Positions 49,563-57,520 of a stretch of DNA of 62,700 nucleotides are shown in pieces. Positions within the stretch are counted from its first letter, which is position 1. The number at the start of each line of letters is the position of its first letter. This DNA comes from an uncultured Bacteroidales bacterium (GTDB lineage: Bacteria; Bacteroidota; Bacteroidia; Bacteroidales; WCHB1-69). Made by a program: the position numbers and the translations under genes. The stretch spans positions 1 through 62,700 of the forward strand of contig CAJODA010000004.1 of the NCBI GenBank assembly GCA_905233745.1. The letters run 5' to 3'. The notes under the pieces are model-generated. The model saw nothing but the letters and a program-made list of their open reading frames with translations, had not been told where the DNA came from and ran no database searches.

Positions 49563-50138
49563 TTATTTTACTATCAAGTTATTAGTCAAATACCTATTCG
49601 TACCCATCCGCTCATTTGCAGTGACAACTTCCATCTGACTGTTGTCACCGTACAAGTAACAGGTACGCCATGTTTTTTCCGCCTCAACAGCGTAATAGAA
49701 AGGCAGGAACAACGTTCTCCCATAATCACGATAATACTGTTCATCGCCGAACCAGTAGACGGTAATGGGTTTCAAAGGCTGGAATTTTTGATTCTCAGAA
49801 GTGTACAGAGGTTGAAAAGTGCGACATAGCATATCCTTCTCGGAAGCTGCGAGCACCGAACAACGGTCAATGTAATCAAGTAGTCCCTTAGCCTCATCCC
49901 ACGCCGACCTGTCGGTGATTTTTACCGCATCGAACACCTTGCCATCCTTGTTCACACCACCGCGGATATAAATCACAAAATCGCTTACCTTATTATTATT
50001 AAGGGCATCGTCTATCACATTTGCTATATAGGTGCCATCTGTGTGGTCGCCAAGATTGATACAGAAGAAATAGAAGTCTTGCGCCCGCGACACAAAACCC
50101 GCCAACAATACCACTATAAATATCATTGCCTTTCGCAT
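49563..50138 (-). CDS. Secreted protein of unknown function in the kinase operon
   Basis: 191 aa. Signal peptide MRKAMIFIVVLLAGFVSRAQ. The mature part starts DFYFFCINLGDHTDGTYI and continues with alpha/beta pattern (DDALNNNKVSDFVIYIRGG), which faintly recalls vWA or a caspase-like core, but the key residues of neither are complete. A conserved-looking VYWFGDEQYYRDYGR and several Tyr/Trp residues are noted. Gaps of 6 and 13 bases to neighbours place it inside the operon. Function unknown. Confidence 0.65.
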   Translation of the reverse strand: MRKAMIFIVVLLAGFVSRAQDFYFFCINLGDHTDGTYIANVIDDALNNNKVSDFVIYIRGGVNKDGKVFDAVKITDRSAWDEAKGLLDYIDRCSVLAASEKDMLCRTFQPLYTSENQKFQPLKPITVYWFGDEQYYRDYGRTLFLPFYYAVEAEKTWRTCYLYGDNSQMEVVTANERMGTNRYLTNNLIVK

Positions 50139-50151
50139 ATTCCTTCTGTAT

Positions 50152-51702
50152 TTAAAAATTGTACTTTACACCGAGTTGAAAATCCAGAAACTGGGTTGGC
50201 TGAGTCCAAAGGTTCCGGCAAACGGAGTTGAAATCAGCCGAATTAGCCGAAAGACGGAAACCACCATGTTGTTCAGCCGGTTTTGTGAGAATACGATAAC
50301 GGTACCCGGCTGAAAAATCCAGTGACCATCGTTTATCGGAAGTGATGAAATATTGGGCACCTATTCTTGCAAGAGCATCAACATGCCAACGATGAGTCCT
50401 CATTACATTTTCAGAAAGGTTAACCACATCAAACGTGCCGAAATCATAATATCCGTTCTGATCAATCAGCACGTTGTAATATTCTTCGCCATACAGACCT
50501 GCATAATGCCCGTTGAACGATGCTTTTGCAGGAGAGATAAAAGCCATTGCACCACGAAGGCCCACAGCCGCGAAAACCGACAGACTGGGAATCACATAAT
50601 AGTCATAACGGACAATGGCAGGAATTGCAAACGAAATACTGCGGCCTGCCTCATCATATCCCAACAATTGCGTCTTTCGCGTATATCTGGCGCCATCCGT
50701 GTCGATTGTATCATATTGGTCCACATAGGTATCCGCTGAAAAATGTTGAACGCCGATATCAAGTACCAGACCTGTCTCAAAGGAAACCCTATGCCGGCCT
50801 TTCGCAAAAATCTGGCGCAAGTAGGTTGCACCGACTCGGAAAGTATGGCTTCTGTATGCAATATTTTCGAAAGTGTAGTCAGCGTCCGACGGAACCTCGA
50901 TATTTCCCATGCTTAAAGGCATGACATATCCGAATTCCAAACCAACGGCGTTTTTCACTGTGTTGACGGAAATCGTATGATAGCGAAGCGTGTCGTTATG
51001 AGGGGTGAACTCATATTGGAATGTGGCACAGTTCTGTTTGGAAAGTTGTTTGTACATCTCTGCCGACAACGGCTGGACACGACTGTCCAAATAGGTTTCA
51101 CCACCTCCTACTTCCTTCACTTTCAAAGTTTTAGGAATATATAGTGTATGGGTATTATTCTCATAGTTGGCCAAAATATGCGGTTTCATCCGGTTGTCGG
51201 CACGGTTACACTCTATACGGACAATCTTCGCCGCCTTACGAACAAAACTGTAATCTATGACTAATACCAGACGGCTGACCACAGGGGTGGTATCTGTAAT
51301 AGTATTATATTCTTTGGTCAGCACCGCAGTATAGATTCCCCCAATGTCCGAAAGACTCTGACGGTCAATTTGCACGTCCTTGATGTCGAACTGTCGGAAT
51401 GTTCCCTGCTGCTGCTCATAGAAAGCACAATAGTTGGACAGTGTGACCGAATCTTTTCGGTTCGAATTGTTATACCAATCAATGTGGTCCATATAGACCG
51501 TAGTGTTCTGACTCTCGAAAAGGTTGCGAAAAGCGCCTATTTTCTGAGCATAACGTTCCGTAAGGTTCGCATTATCCACATAGGCATCTACCAATTCAAA
51601 CACCTTTTGATTGGCATACATCACGTCACGAACCGTTTGAGCCATACAGCCGGATGTAGCAAATAACCCACACACCAAAATAGATAATATGACATTTTTC
51701 AT
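50152..51702 (-). CDS. Outer-membrane beta-barrel protein heading the kinase operon
   Basis: 516 aa from ATG 51702 (MKNVILSILVCGLFATSGCMAQ); ATGs at 51708 and 51717 are alternatives that leave a longer n-region. After a signal peptide comes a periplasmic region of about 250 residues, whose first part is mainly helical and whose later part is mixed with beta strands (IDYSFVRKAAKIVRIECN). From about 265 to the end, amphipathic strands form a barrel closing with FQLGVKYNF, a terminal Phe as the BAM signal. It could be the outer-membrane end of the signalling route. No clean -7 box is upstream; TACCTTTTG (one base too long) is the nearest. Confidence 0.75.
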   Translation of the reverse strand: MKNVILSILVCGLFATSGCMAQTVRDVMYANQKVFELVDAYVDNANLTERYAQKIGAFRNLFESQNTTVYMDHIDWYNNSNRKDSVTLSNYCAFYEQQQGTFRQFDIKDVQIDRQSLSDIGGIYTAVLTKEYNTITDTTPVVSRLVLVIDYSFVRKAAKIVRIECNRADNRMKPHILANYENNTHTLYIPKTLKVKEVGGGETYLDSRVQPLSAEMYKQLSKQNCATFQYEFTPHNDTLRYHTISVNTVKNAVGLEFGYVMPLSMGNIEVPSDADYTFENIAYRSHTFRVGATYLRQIFAKGRHRVSFETGLVLDIGVQHFSADTYVDQYDTIDTDGARYTRKTQLLGYDEAGRSISFAIPAIVRYDYYVIPSLSVFAAVGLRGAMAFISPAKASFNGHYAGLYGEEYYNVLIDQNGYYDFGTFDVVNLSENVMRTHRWHVDALARIGAQYFITSDKRWSLDFSAGYRYRILTKPAEQHGGFRLSANSADFNSVCRNLWTQPTQFLDFQLGVKYNF

Positions 51703-51782
51703 ATTCATTGCTGGCATAATATTTTAGTGGTGTGTCGTTTGTTACCGACCTGTATAGTCAAAAGGTAGATTAGTACTTGTGT

Positions 51783-52373
51783 TTATACCAAATTAGAGAA
51801 GCCCATGAAGGCCATGGCCAGAATGCCGGCGGTGATGAGGGCGATTGGCACACCCTTCATGCCTTTGGGAATGTCAACCAGCTCCATCTGTTCGCGGAGA
51901 CCGGCGAAAATCACAATGGCCAACGTGAAACCGATGGCGATGGCCACTGAATAGAAAGTGCTGTCGAGAATAGAGAACCCGTGGGCAGCGATCAACGGTT
52001 GCTCCGTCACCTTGATGGCAATACCCAACACAGCACAGTTCGTGGTAATGAGGGGCAAATAGACACCAAGAGCCCTATAGAGTGAGGGGCTCATCTTCTT
52101 CAGCATGATTTCCACCATCTGGACCAAAGAGGCGATCACCAAGATAAACACGATGGTCTGCAGGAAGGTGATGTTGAGCGGTACCAGAACATACTTCTGC
52201 AATGAAGAGGTCACCAAAGTGGCCAATGCCATGACAAAGGTGACAGCAGCACCCATGCCAAGAGCGGTGTTCACCTTACTGGAGACGCCCAAAAAGGGAC
52301 ATATACCGAGGAACTGCACCAAAATGATATTGTTGACCAATACAGCTCCGATTATCATCAATATGTATTCCAT
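51783..52373 (-). CDS. rnfA: Rnf electron transport subunit A
   Basis: 196 aa, six membrane helices. Signature: NNIILVQFLGICPFLGVSSKV with the conserved Cys that helps hold the membrane iron-sulfur cluster, TNCAVLGIA, and MELVDIPKGMKGVPIALI. RnfA and RnfE form an antiparallel pair in the membrane of the ferredoxin:NAD oxidoreductase. Length and sequence favour Rnf over NqrE, consistent with RnfD and RnfG sizes in the same operon. Confidence 0.92.
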   Translation of the reverse strand: MEYILMIIGAVLVNNIILVQFLGICPFLGVSSKVNTALGMGAAVTFVMALATLVTSSLQKYVLVPLNITFLQTIVFILVIASLVQMVEIMLKKMSPSLYRALGVYLPLITTNCAVLGIAIKVTEQPLIAAHGFSILDSTFYSVAIAIGFTLAIVIFAGLREQMELVDIPKGMKGVPIALITAGILAMAFMGFSNLV

Positions 52374-52401
52374 AATTTCAGTTTTTTACAGATTGGTTTT
52401 T

Positions 52402-52429
52402 GTTGAGACGCACGGCCGCGCGTCTTTAC
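52402..52429. repeat. 28-bp palindrome, diverged copy 2
   Basis: GTTGAGACG-C-ACGGCCGC-G-CGTCTTTAC between rnfE and rnfA. Same length and layout as the copy at 23961-23988, with the GAGACG/CGTCT core kept. Confidence 0.65.
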
Positions 52430-52433
52430 CGTA

Positions 52434-53057
52434 TTATTTTGCGGCGCACATTTTGTCCTTGCGTTTATCCTCCACACGGTTGATGATATGGCGCATCAGG
52501 GCCATGATGAAGCCGAGCACGAGGAATGCACCGGGCGCGAGGACGAAAATCAGGATATTGTACTGTGACGGGATAAACTGCCAGCCCATGAAGGAGCCTG
52601 CACCGAGAATTTCGCGCACAGCGGCCACCAAAATCAAGGAGATGGTGAAACCGATACCCATTCCAAGACCATCGAGGATAGAGTCAAACACGCTGTTCTT
52701 GTTGGCGAAGGCCTCGGCACGTCCGAGCACGATACAGTTGACCACAATCAGCGGGATGAAGACGCCAAGGCTCTCGGAGAGCGCGGGCAGAAAACCCTTG
52801 ATGATCAAATCAACCATACTCACGAAGGTGGCGATAATAACGATATAGCACGGAATACGCACCTTATCGGGAATCACATTCTTCAGCAGGGAGATGATAA
52901 TATTGGACATAAGGAGCACGAAGGTCGTGGCGGCACCCATACCGATGGCGTTGTTCACGGAGGTGGTGACAGCCAGCGTGGGGCACATGCCGAGCACCAG
53001 GATAAGGCTCGGGTTCTCCTTGAAAAAACCTTTGGTTAAAATTTTCACTTTACTCAT
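52434..53057 (-). CDS. rnfE: Rnf electron transport subunit E
   Basis: 207 aa, six membrane helices. FFKENPSLILVLGMCPTLAVTTSV carries the conserved Cys; VNCIVLGRAEAFANKN is the RnfE/NqrD signature. Its start overlaps the rnfG stop by 8 bases, indicating translational coupling. It runs into rnfA across a gap that carries the palindrome. Confidence 0.92.
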   Translation of the reverse strand: MSKVKILTKGFFKENPSLILVLGMCPTLAVTTSVNNAIGMGAATTFVLLMSNIIISLLKNVIPDKVRIPCYIVIIATFVSMVDLIIKGFLPALSESLGVFIPLIVVNCIVLGRAEAFANKNSVFDSILDGLGMGIGFTISLILVAAVREILGAGSFMGWQFIPSQYNILIFVLAPGAFLVLGFIMALMRHIINRVEDKRKDKMCAAK

Positions 53058-53637
53058 GATAATCCTCCTTTACTTTCATAAAAACATTATAAGCCCGTTG
53101 CACGGCATCGCAGTAAGCGCGGGAAGAGATGGTGGCTGCTGTGATGGCATCCACATCGCCGCCGTCTTTAGTCACCTGCAGCTTGTATTCTGCCGGATCG
53201 TTGTTGTTGAACTGTTTGGCGAAATCGCTCTTGTTCTTGTTGATCTTGTCACCGAGGCCAGGGGTTTCGGAAGCCTTAATAACTTCCGTATTCAGGATAA
53301 CGCCCTCGTTGTCAAAGCCCACCATCAGATCGAAGCGACCGGAGAAGGCCTTCATGGTGAAGGTTTCCACACCGGCGCCAAAGAGTTTGCCGTTCTTGTC
53401 GACAGCCTTGTGGACGAGAATGTCATCGCCTTCGAAGTTAACCACGGTATCCACGATTGTGCCGTCGAATCCGGGCAGCACATCACTGAGCGCTTTCTCT
53501 TTCTTCTGTTTCTGTGACAGTTCAATAGGTCCTTTGGTCAGTGCATACACGCCAGTCAGAGCCAGGCCGGCCACCAAGGCGATGGAAGTCAGCACGACCA
53601 CCAATATAATCAATGAAGGTTCTTTTTTCTGTGCCAT
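53050..53637 (-). CDS. rnfG: Rnf electron transport subunit G with covalent FMN site
   Basis: 195 aa. One N-terminal membrane helix (LIILVVVLTSIALVAGLALTGVYAL) then a periplasmic FMN-binding domain. The FMN is linked to Thr in DAITAATISSRA (S/TxAT pattern). GFDNEGVILNTEVIKASETPGLGDKI is typical. The length fits RnfG rather than NqrC, which is about 60 residues longer. Confidence 0.92.
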   Translation of the reverse strand: MAQKKEPSLIILVVVLTSIALVAGLALTGVYALTKGPIELSQKQKKEKALSDVLPGFDGTIVDTVVNFEGDDILVHKAVDKNGKLFGAGVETFTMKAFSGRFDLMVGFDNEGVILNTEVIKASETPGLGDKINKNKSDFAKQFNNNDPAEYKLQVTKDGGDVDAITAATISSRAYCDAVQRAYNVFMKVKEDYHE

Positions 53638-53655
53638 AGTTTTCGGTTTTAAGGA

Positions 53656-54612
53656 TTATTTGGCGAAAGTTCTCGGTTTGCACATCCTGTTAATCAGGGG
53701 TACGAAGGCGTTCATGATCAGAATCGAGAAGGAGACACCTTCGGGGTAGGCGCCGAACATACGGATGATGATGGTGAAGAGACCGCAGCCGCAGCCGAAC
53801 ACAAGCATACCCAACGGGGTCACCGGGGAGGTCACCATATCCGTAGCCATGAAGCATGCGCCAAGGACAAGTCCGCCGGCGAGCACATGGAAGAAGGGGT
53901 TGGCATATTGGTTAGGATCGATGAGCCAGAAGATTCCGGCGAACACGAACACGGTAAGGATGAACGAAACGGGGATATGCCAGCTGATCACTTTGCGGAT
54001 CATCAGGAAGATGGCGCCGATAATCAGGGCGATGGCGGACACTTCGCCAAAGCTGCCGCCCATCTGGCCCAGCAACATGTTCATATAGGTGGGCATTTCC
54101 ACATTGGCGCCCTCCTTGAGGATACCCAGCGGGGTAGGACCCGTGACGGCATCCGCAAAGCCCCATACCGGAACAGGCACTGGCCAGGAGGTCATGGCCA
54201 CCGGGAAGGCGATGAGCAGGAACACGCGGGCCACCAGTGCCGGGTTGAACGGGTTATGCCCCAGACCGCCGAACGGCATCTTGGCAATGCCAATGGCCAC
54301 AATGGCACCCACCACCATCATCCAGATGGGCAGGTTGGAGGGAACGTTGAAGGCAAGCAGCACACCCGTCACCACCGCGGAGCCGTCGCTGACAGTAGGC
54401 TTCACCTTCATGAGGAAACGCTGGATGAGGTACTCAAACAGCACACAGCATCCAACGGACACCAAAGTTAGAATTATCACCGGCAGCCCGAAATAGAAGA
54501 CGGACACCACAAAAGCCGGTATCAACGCAATCACCACCGACCACATGATCTTCTGTACGGAGTCGTCACTGTGGACGTGCGGTGAACCGGAAACATTTAA
54601 CAATCTGTTCAT
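53656..54612 (-). CDS. rnfD: Rnf electron transport subunit D
   Basis: 318 aa, polytopic. SPHVHSDDSVQKIMW is the RnfD/NqrB N-terminus. GLGHNPFNPALVARVFL and DAVTGPTPLG surround the covalent FMN Thr. The length fits RnfD (NqrB is about 400 aa). In most Bacteroidota rnfB and rnfC precede it, but here the gene starts the operon; upstream lie two promoter boxes and the divergent DHH gene. RnfB and RnfC must come from elsewhere in the genome or be absent. Confidence 0.93.
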   Translation of the reverse strand: MNRLLNVSGSPHVHSDDSVQKIMWSVVIALIPAFVVSVFYFGLPVIILTLVSVGCCVLFEYLIQRFLMKVKPTVSDGSAVVTGVLLAFNVPSNLPIWMMVVGAIVAIGIAKMPFGGLGHNPFNPALVARVFLLIAFPVAMTSWPVPVPVWGFADAVTGPTPLGILKEGANVEMPTYMNMLLGQMGGSFGEVSAIALIIGAIFLMIRKVISWHIPVSFILTVFVFAGIFWLIDPNQYANPFFHVLAGGLVLGACFMATDMVTSPVTPLGMLVFGCGCGLFTIIIRMFGAYPEGVSFSILIMNAFVPLINRMCKPRTFAK

Positions 54613-54633
54613 TCTTTCTCTATTTTATTAGGA

Positions 54634-54650
54634 GGCGCAAAAACTGCGCC
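54634..54650 (-). promoter_or_regulatory. Hairpin in the rnfD leader
   Basis: GGCGCA-AAAAC-TGCGCC, 6-bp stem, 22 bases before the rnfD start and downstream of both boxes, so it lies in the 5' UTR. No T tract in the minus direction. It resembles the core of the terminator at 61066. Confidence 0.45.
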
Positions 54651-54666
54651 CGCATTTGTTTCTATG

Positions 54667-54674
54667 CAAAAATA
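54667..54674 (-). promoter_or_regulatory. -7 box TATTTTTG, proximal rnf promoter
   Basis: Minus-strand TATTTTTG followed by CATAGAAAC, 54 bases before the rnfD start. Confidence 0.55.
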
Positions 54675-54693
54675 CTCTTCGTCAGAAAACCTG

Positions 54694-54701
54694 CAAAAAT
54701 A
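54694..54701 (-). promoter_or_regulatory. -7 box TATTTTTG, distal rnf promoter
   Basis: A second identical box 27 bases upstream of the first, followed by CAGGTTTTC. Confidence 0.5.
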
Positions 54702-54771
54702 CACTTTTTTAATTTAAAATAAAAGATAAAAAATATAAAATATATTATTGTTTATCTTCAATACATTTTTG

Positions 54772-54779
54772 TATCTTTG
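54772..54779 (+). promoter_or_regulatory. -7 box TATCTTTG for the DHH-FKBP-transpeptidase operon
   Basis: Ends 20 bases before the TTG start at 54800; the upstream 70 bases are almost pure A/T. Confidence 0.65.
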
Positions 54780-54799
54780 CAGGCTAAAATTTTCTTGAA

Positions 54800-55837
54800 T
54801 TGAAGAAGCAAGACATCCTTAAAGTCCAGACCGCCTTGCGCGACACGAAAAAGATCGCCATCGTATTCCATTTCAACCCTGACGGGGATGCAGTGGGCAG
54901 TGCCTTGGCGCTTTATCACTATTTCAAAGAGGACGGGTTTGAGGTATCGGTTATCTCTCCGAACCCGTTCCCCGACTTCCTGCACTGGATGCAGGGAAGT
55001 GATGAGATCATCATCGCCCAGAAGAATCTCACCAAGGCCAGAAAAGCCATCAAGAGTGCGGACATGTTGTTTGTGGTGGACATGAATGCGCCGCACCGTG
55101 CAGGACAGGACCTGCAGGGCAGCATTAGCAAATTCGGCGGATTCAAAGTGCTGATCGACCACCACGTGCAACCCGACATCCAATGCGACGTGATGTACTC
55201 CACGCACCTCACCAGCTCCGCCAGCGAACTGGTGTACCATTTCCTATACCGCTATCTGACCCCCAAACGCAAGTTCACACGCCCCATTGCAGAGGCTCTC
55301 TATGTCGGCATCATCACCGACACAGGCTCGCTGACCTATGCTTGTGACCGCCCGAGCACCTATGACGTGCTCCGCAAACTGATCGCCTCCGGCATCAACG
55401 GGGAAGCCATCCACCGGAAAGTGTACGACAACTACACCGAAAGCCGCATCAAGCTGCTCGGACTCGCCCTGTCGCAACGCCTTACCGTGATGCCCGAATA
55501 CGGCGCCTCCTACATGTACCTTACCAAACAGGATTTGCTGGACCACAACTTCCAGATTGGCGACACGGAGGGCTTTGTGAACTACGGACTCTCTATCAAT
55601 GTGGTGAAATTCACGGCATTCTTCACCGAACGCGACAACCGCGTGCGCGTTTCCTTCCGCTCACAAGGGGACTTCGATGTGAACCTCTTCGCCCGCAAGC
55701 ATTTCAACGGGGGTGGCCACCACAACGCCGCCGGCGCTTTCTACAATGGAGATATCCTCGATGCCATAAAGCATTTTGAAAATGTTGTCAAGAAAGAGGT
55801 CAAGCCTATCCGTAACATAAAATCCAAGAACAAATAG
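54800..55837 (+). CDS. DHH-family phosphoesterase (NrnA-like)
   Basis: 345 aa with a TTG start (LKKQDILKVQ...); no in-frame ATG fits and the promoter lies just upstream. DHH domain: HFNPDGDAVGSALALY with the DxD-type acids, VDMNAP, and the DHH motif in LIDHHVQPD. DHHA1 domain: GGGHHNAAGAFY. NrnA enzymes degrade nanoRNAs or pAp. The stop TAG is directly followed by the next ATG. Cytoplasmic. Confidence 0.9.
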   Translation: MKKQDILKVQTALRDTKKIAIVFHFNPDGDAVGSALALYHYFKEDGFEVSVISPNPFPDFLHWMQGSDEIIIAQKNLTKARKAIKSADMLFVVDMNAPHRAGQDLQGSISKFGGFKVLIDHHVQPDIQCDVMYSTHLTSSASELVYHFLYRYLTPKRKFTRPIAEALYVGIITDTGSLTYACDRPSTYDVLRKLIASGINGEAIHRKVYDNYTESRIKLLGLALSQRLTVMPEYGASYMYLTKQDLLDHNFQIGDTEGFVNYGLSINVVKFTAFFTERDNRVRVSFRSQGDFDVNLFARKHFNGGGHHNAAGAFYNGDILDAIKHFENVVKKEVKPIRNIKSKNK

Positions 55838-56377
55838 ATGCGTACCAGCGTATCACATATCATCCTTTCCGCCATACTCCTCTGCGTCATCCTTGCCACC
55901 GGCTGCCGCGACAGGAGCACGGGGGAAGTCGTCACCAACAACAAAAAGGCCGCAGAAGACAGAGAGGCTCCCTATATTGAGGGCAACAAGAAAATCCTGC
56001 ATTGGGAAGACGAGGAGATGAGCCTTTTCATCAAACGTTACCGGTGGGACATGCAACGCACAGGTACGGGAATGTACATCCAAATCCTTGACCCCGGCCA
56101 AGGCGACACTTTCCAAGAGGGGGACAATATCACCCTTAAGTACAAGACCTTCCTCCTCAGCGGCGAGATGGTCTATGACTCGGAACACGACGGGGTGAAA
56201 AACTTTACGGTAGCCCGTTCAGAGGAGCTTGAGGCCCTGCACGAAGCCGCCCTCATGCTGCGCCCCGGCGCACGCGCCCGCCTCGTCATCCCCTCTTACC
56301 TGGCCTATGGCGTCAGCGGCGACGGCAACCGCATAAACGGCCGCCTCCCCATCGCCATGACGGTGGAAGTGCAGTGA
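55838..56377 (+). CDS. FKBP-type peptidyl-prolyl isomerase lipoprotein (GldI-like)
   Basis: 179 aa. Lipobox LATGC at about residue 23. FKBP fold from about 75 on: DTFQEGDNITLKYKTFLLSGEMVYDSE, then ALMLRPGARARLVIPSYLAYGVSGDGNRI with the isomerase core. Resembles GldI-type lipoproteins of Bacteroidota. Starts right at the DHH stop. Folding helper at the inner or outer membrane. Confidence 0.82.
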   Translation: MRTSVSHIILSAILLCVILATGCRDRSTGEVVTNNKKAAEDREAPYIEGNKKILHWEDEEMSLFIKRYRWDMQRTGTGMYIQILDPGQGDTFQEGDNITLKYKTFLLSGEMVYDSEHDGVKNFTVARSEELEALHEAALMLRPGARARLVIPSYLAYGVSGDGNRINGRLPIAMTVEVQ

Positions 56378-56384
56378 GAGACTG

Positions 56385-56437
56385 AAACATTAAAAACTTT
56401 ATAACTTTACGAACATTACAAACTTTATAAACCAATA
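56385..56437 (+). repeat. Degenerate AACTTTATA word repeat before the second FKBP gene
   Basis: Units like ACATTAAAA / ACTTTATA / ACTTTACGA / ACATTACAA / ACTTTATAA, mostly 9 nt, running to within five bases of ATG 56442. Same family as 2614-2657. Confidence 0.6.
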
Positions 56438-56441
56438 TTTC

Positions 56442-57512
56442 ATGGAAGAAGAAAAATTTGAACAAGAAGAAAATGTCACAACGAATGATATTCAAGAAGA
56501 AATCAAAGAAGAAGTGACAGAAATTCAAGAAGAAGCAACCGAACCCGTTGCGGAAAAAGCCACCCCTGTAGAGGAGATACCGCCCACAGGCGATGACAAT
56601 GTGGAGAACCCCACCGCTCCGATTTCGAGAAAAAGGCTCTGGATCATCATAGCCGCTGTGATCGGCGTGTTGGCAGTGGCCGCACTGGTTTACTGCCTTA
56701 TTGGCGGATGCAGCAAATACAAAGGATTCAAGAAGGACCGCACCAGCGGCATCTATTACCAGTTCTATGGTGACATCCACGACACGGCCGCCATGCCGAA
56801 GACGGGAGACCTCATCGGCATTCTGTTTTCTTTACGCGCCGGCGACTCCCTGCTCATCCCGATGAGCCCGAACGAGATGCTGATGGACTCTCTGTACAAC
56901 GGAGACATCTACACAGCCCTGCGCATGATGCATGTGGGCGATTCCGCCTGCTTTATCATGGATGGCAAGGAGTTTTTCAAACATTTCATGCAGGATACGA
57001 TTTATCCTTTCGGCAACGACCCACTCTACTTTGAAGCGAAACTGTATGGCCTTATGCCAGCCGCCCAGTTCCAGCAGATGCGTGCCGAATACGAAAAGAT
57101 GATGCAAGACAAGCAGGCTGAAGAGGCCCAAAGCATTAAGGAGTATGTGGCCAAGAACAACATCAAAGTGGAACCCACTCCGGAAGGCATCTACATTGTA
57201 ACCACCAAGAAAGGCACCGGAGCACAACCTCAGCCCATGCAGGACGTAACCGTTCATTACACCGGCAAGTTCCTTAACGGAGAGGAATTTGACAGTTCCA
57301 AGAAGAGTGGCCAACCGTTCACCTTCACCTTGGGTTCCCGCCAAGTGATTCCTGGCTGGGAAATAGCCGTCTCCAAAATGCATGTCGGAGAGAAAGCCAC
57401 CGTGCTTATCCCCTCCGCATTCGCTTATGGAGACAGGGGGAACTACGGCATCCCTCCCTTCAGTCCTCTGGTATTTGACATTGAGGTGCTGAGTGTCAGC
57501 AACGGCGAATAA
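56442..57512 (+). CDS. Membrane-anchored FKBP-type peptidyl-prolyl isomerase
   Basis: 356 aa. A cytoplasmic acidic coiled N-terminus of about 60 residues is rich in Glu, then a membrane helix about 66-87 (WIIIAAVIGVLAVAALVYCLIG). A first, diverged FKBP-like domain spans about 100-205 and a canonical FKBP domain about 255-355: VTVHYTGKFLNGEEFDSSKKSGQPF, GSRQVIPGWEIAVSKMHVGEKATVLIPSAFAYG. Active periplasmic foldase. The acidic tail inside the cell is unusual for the family. Confidence 0.88.
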   Translation: MEEEKFEQEENVTTNDIQEEIKEEVTEIQEEATEPVAEKATPVEEIPPTGDDNVENPTAPISRKRLWIIIAAVIGVLAVAALVYCLIGGCSKYKGFKKDRTSGIYYQFYGDIHDTAAMPKTGDLIGILFSLRAGDSLLIPMSPNEMLMDSLYNGDIYTALRMMHVGDSACFIMDGKEFFKHFMQDTIYPFGNDPLYFEAKLYGLMPAAQFQQMRAEYEKMMQDKQAEEAQSIKEYVAKNNIKVEPTPEGIYIVTTKKGTGAQPQPMQDVTVHYTGKFLNGEEFDSSKKSGQPFTFTLGSRQVIPGWEIAVSKMHVGEKATVLIPSAFAYGDRGNYGIPPFSPLVFDIEVLSVSNGE

Positions 57513-57520
57513 TACTGAAC

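Noticed and set aside
39539-51717. Part of a type VI secretion cluster, which can also carry kinase, PP2C and FHA genes
   Set aside because: No Tss, Hcp, VgrG or ClpV genes in the region, and the FHA protein is joined to a protease instead.
51783-54612. Na+-translocating NADH:quinone reductase (Nqr)
   Set aside because: The D and G subunit lengths (318 and 195 aa) fit Rnf; no NqrA or NqrF is present beside them.
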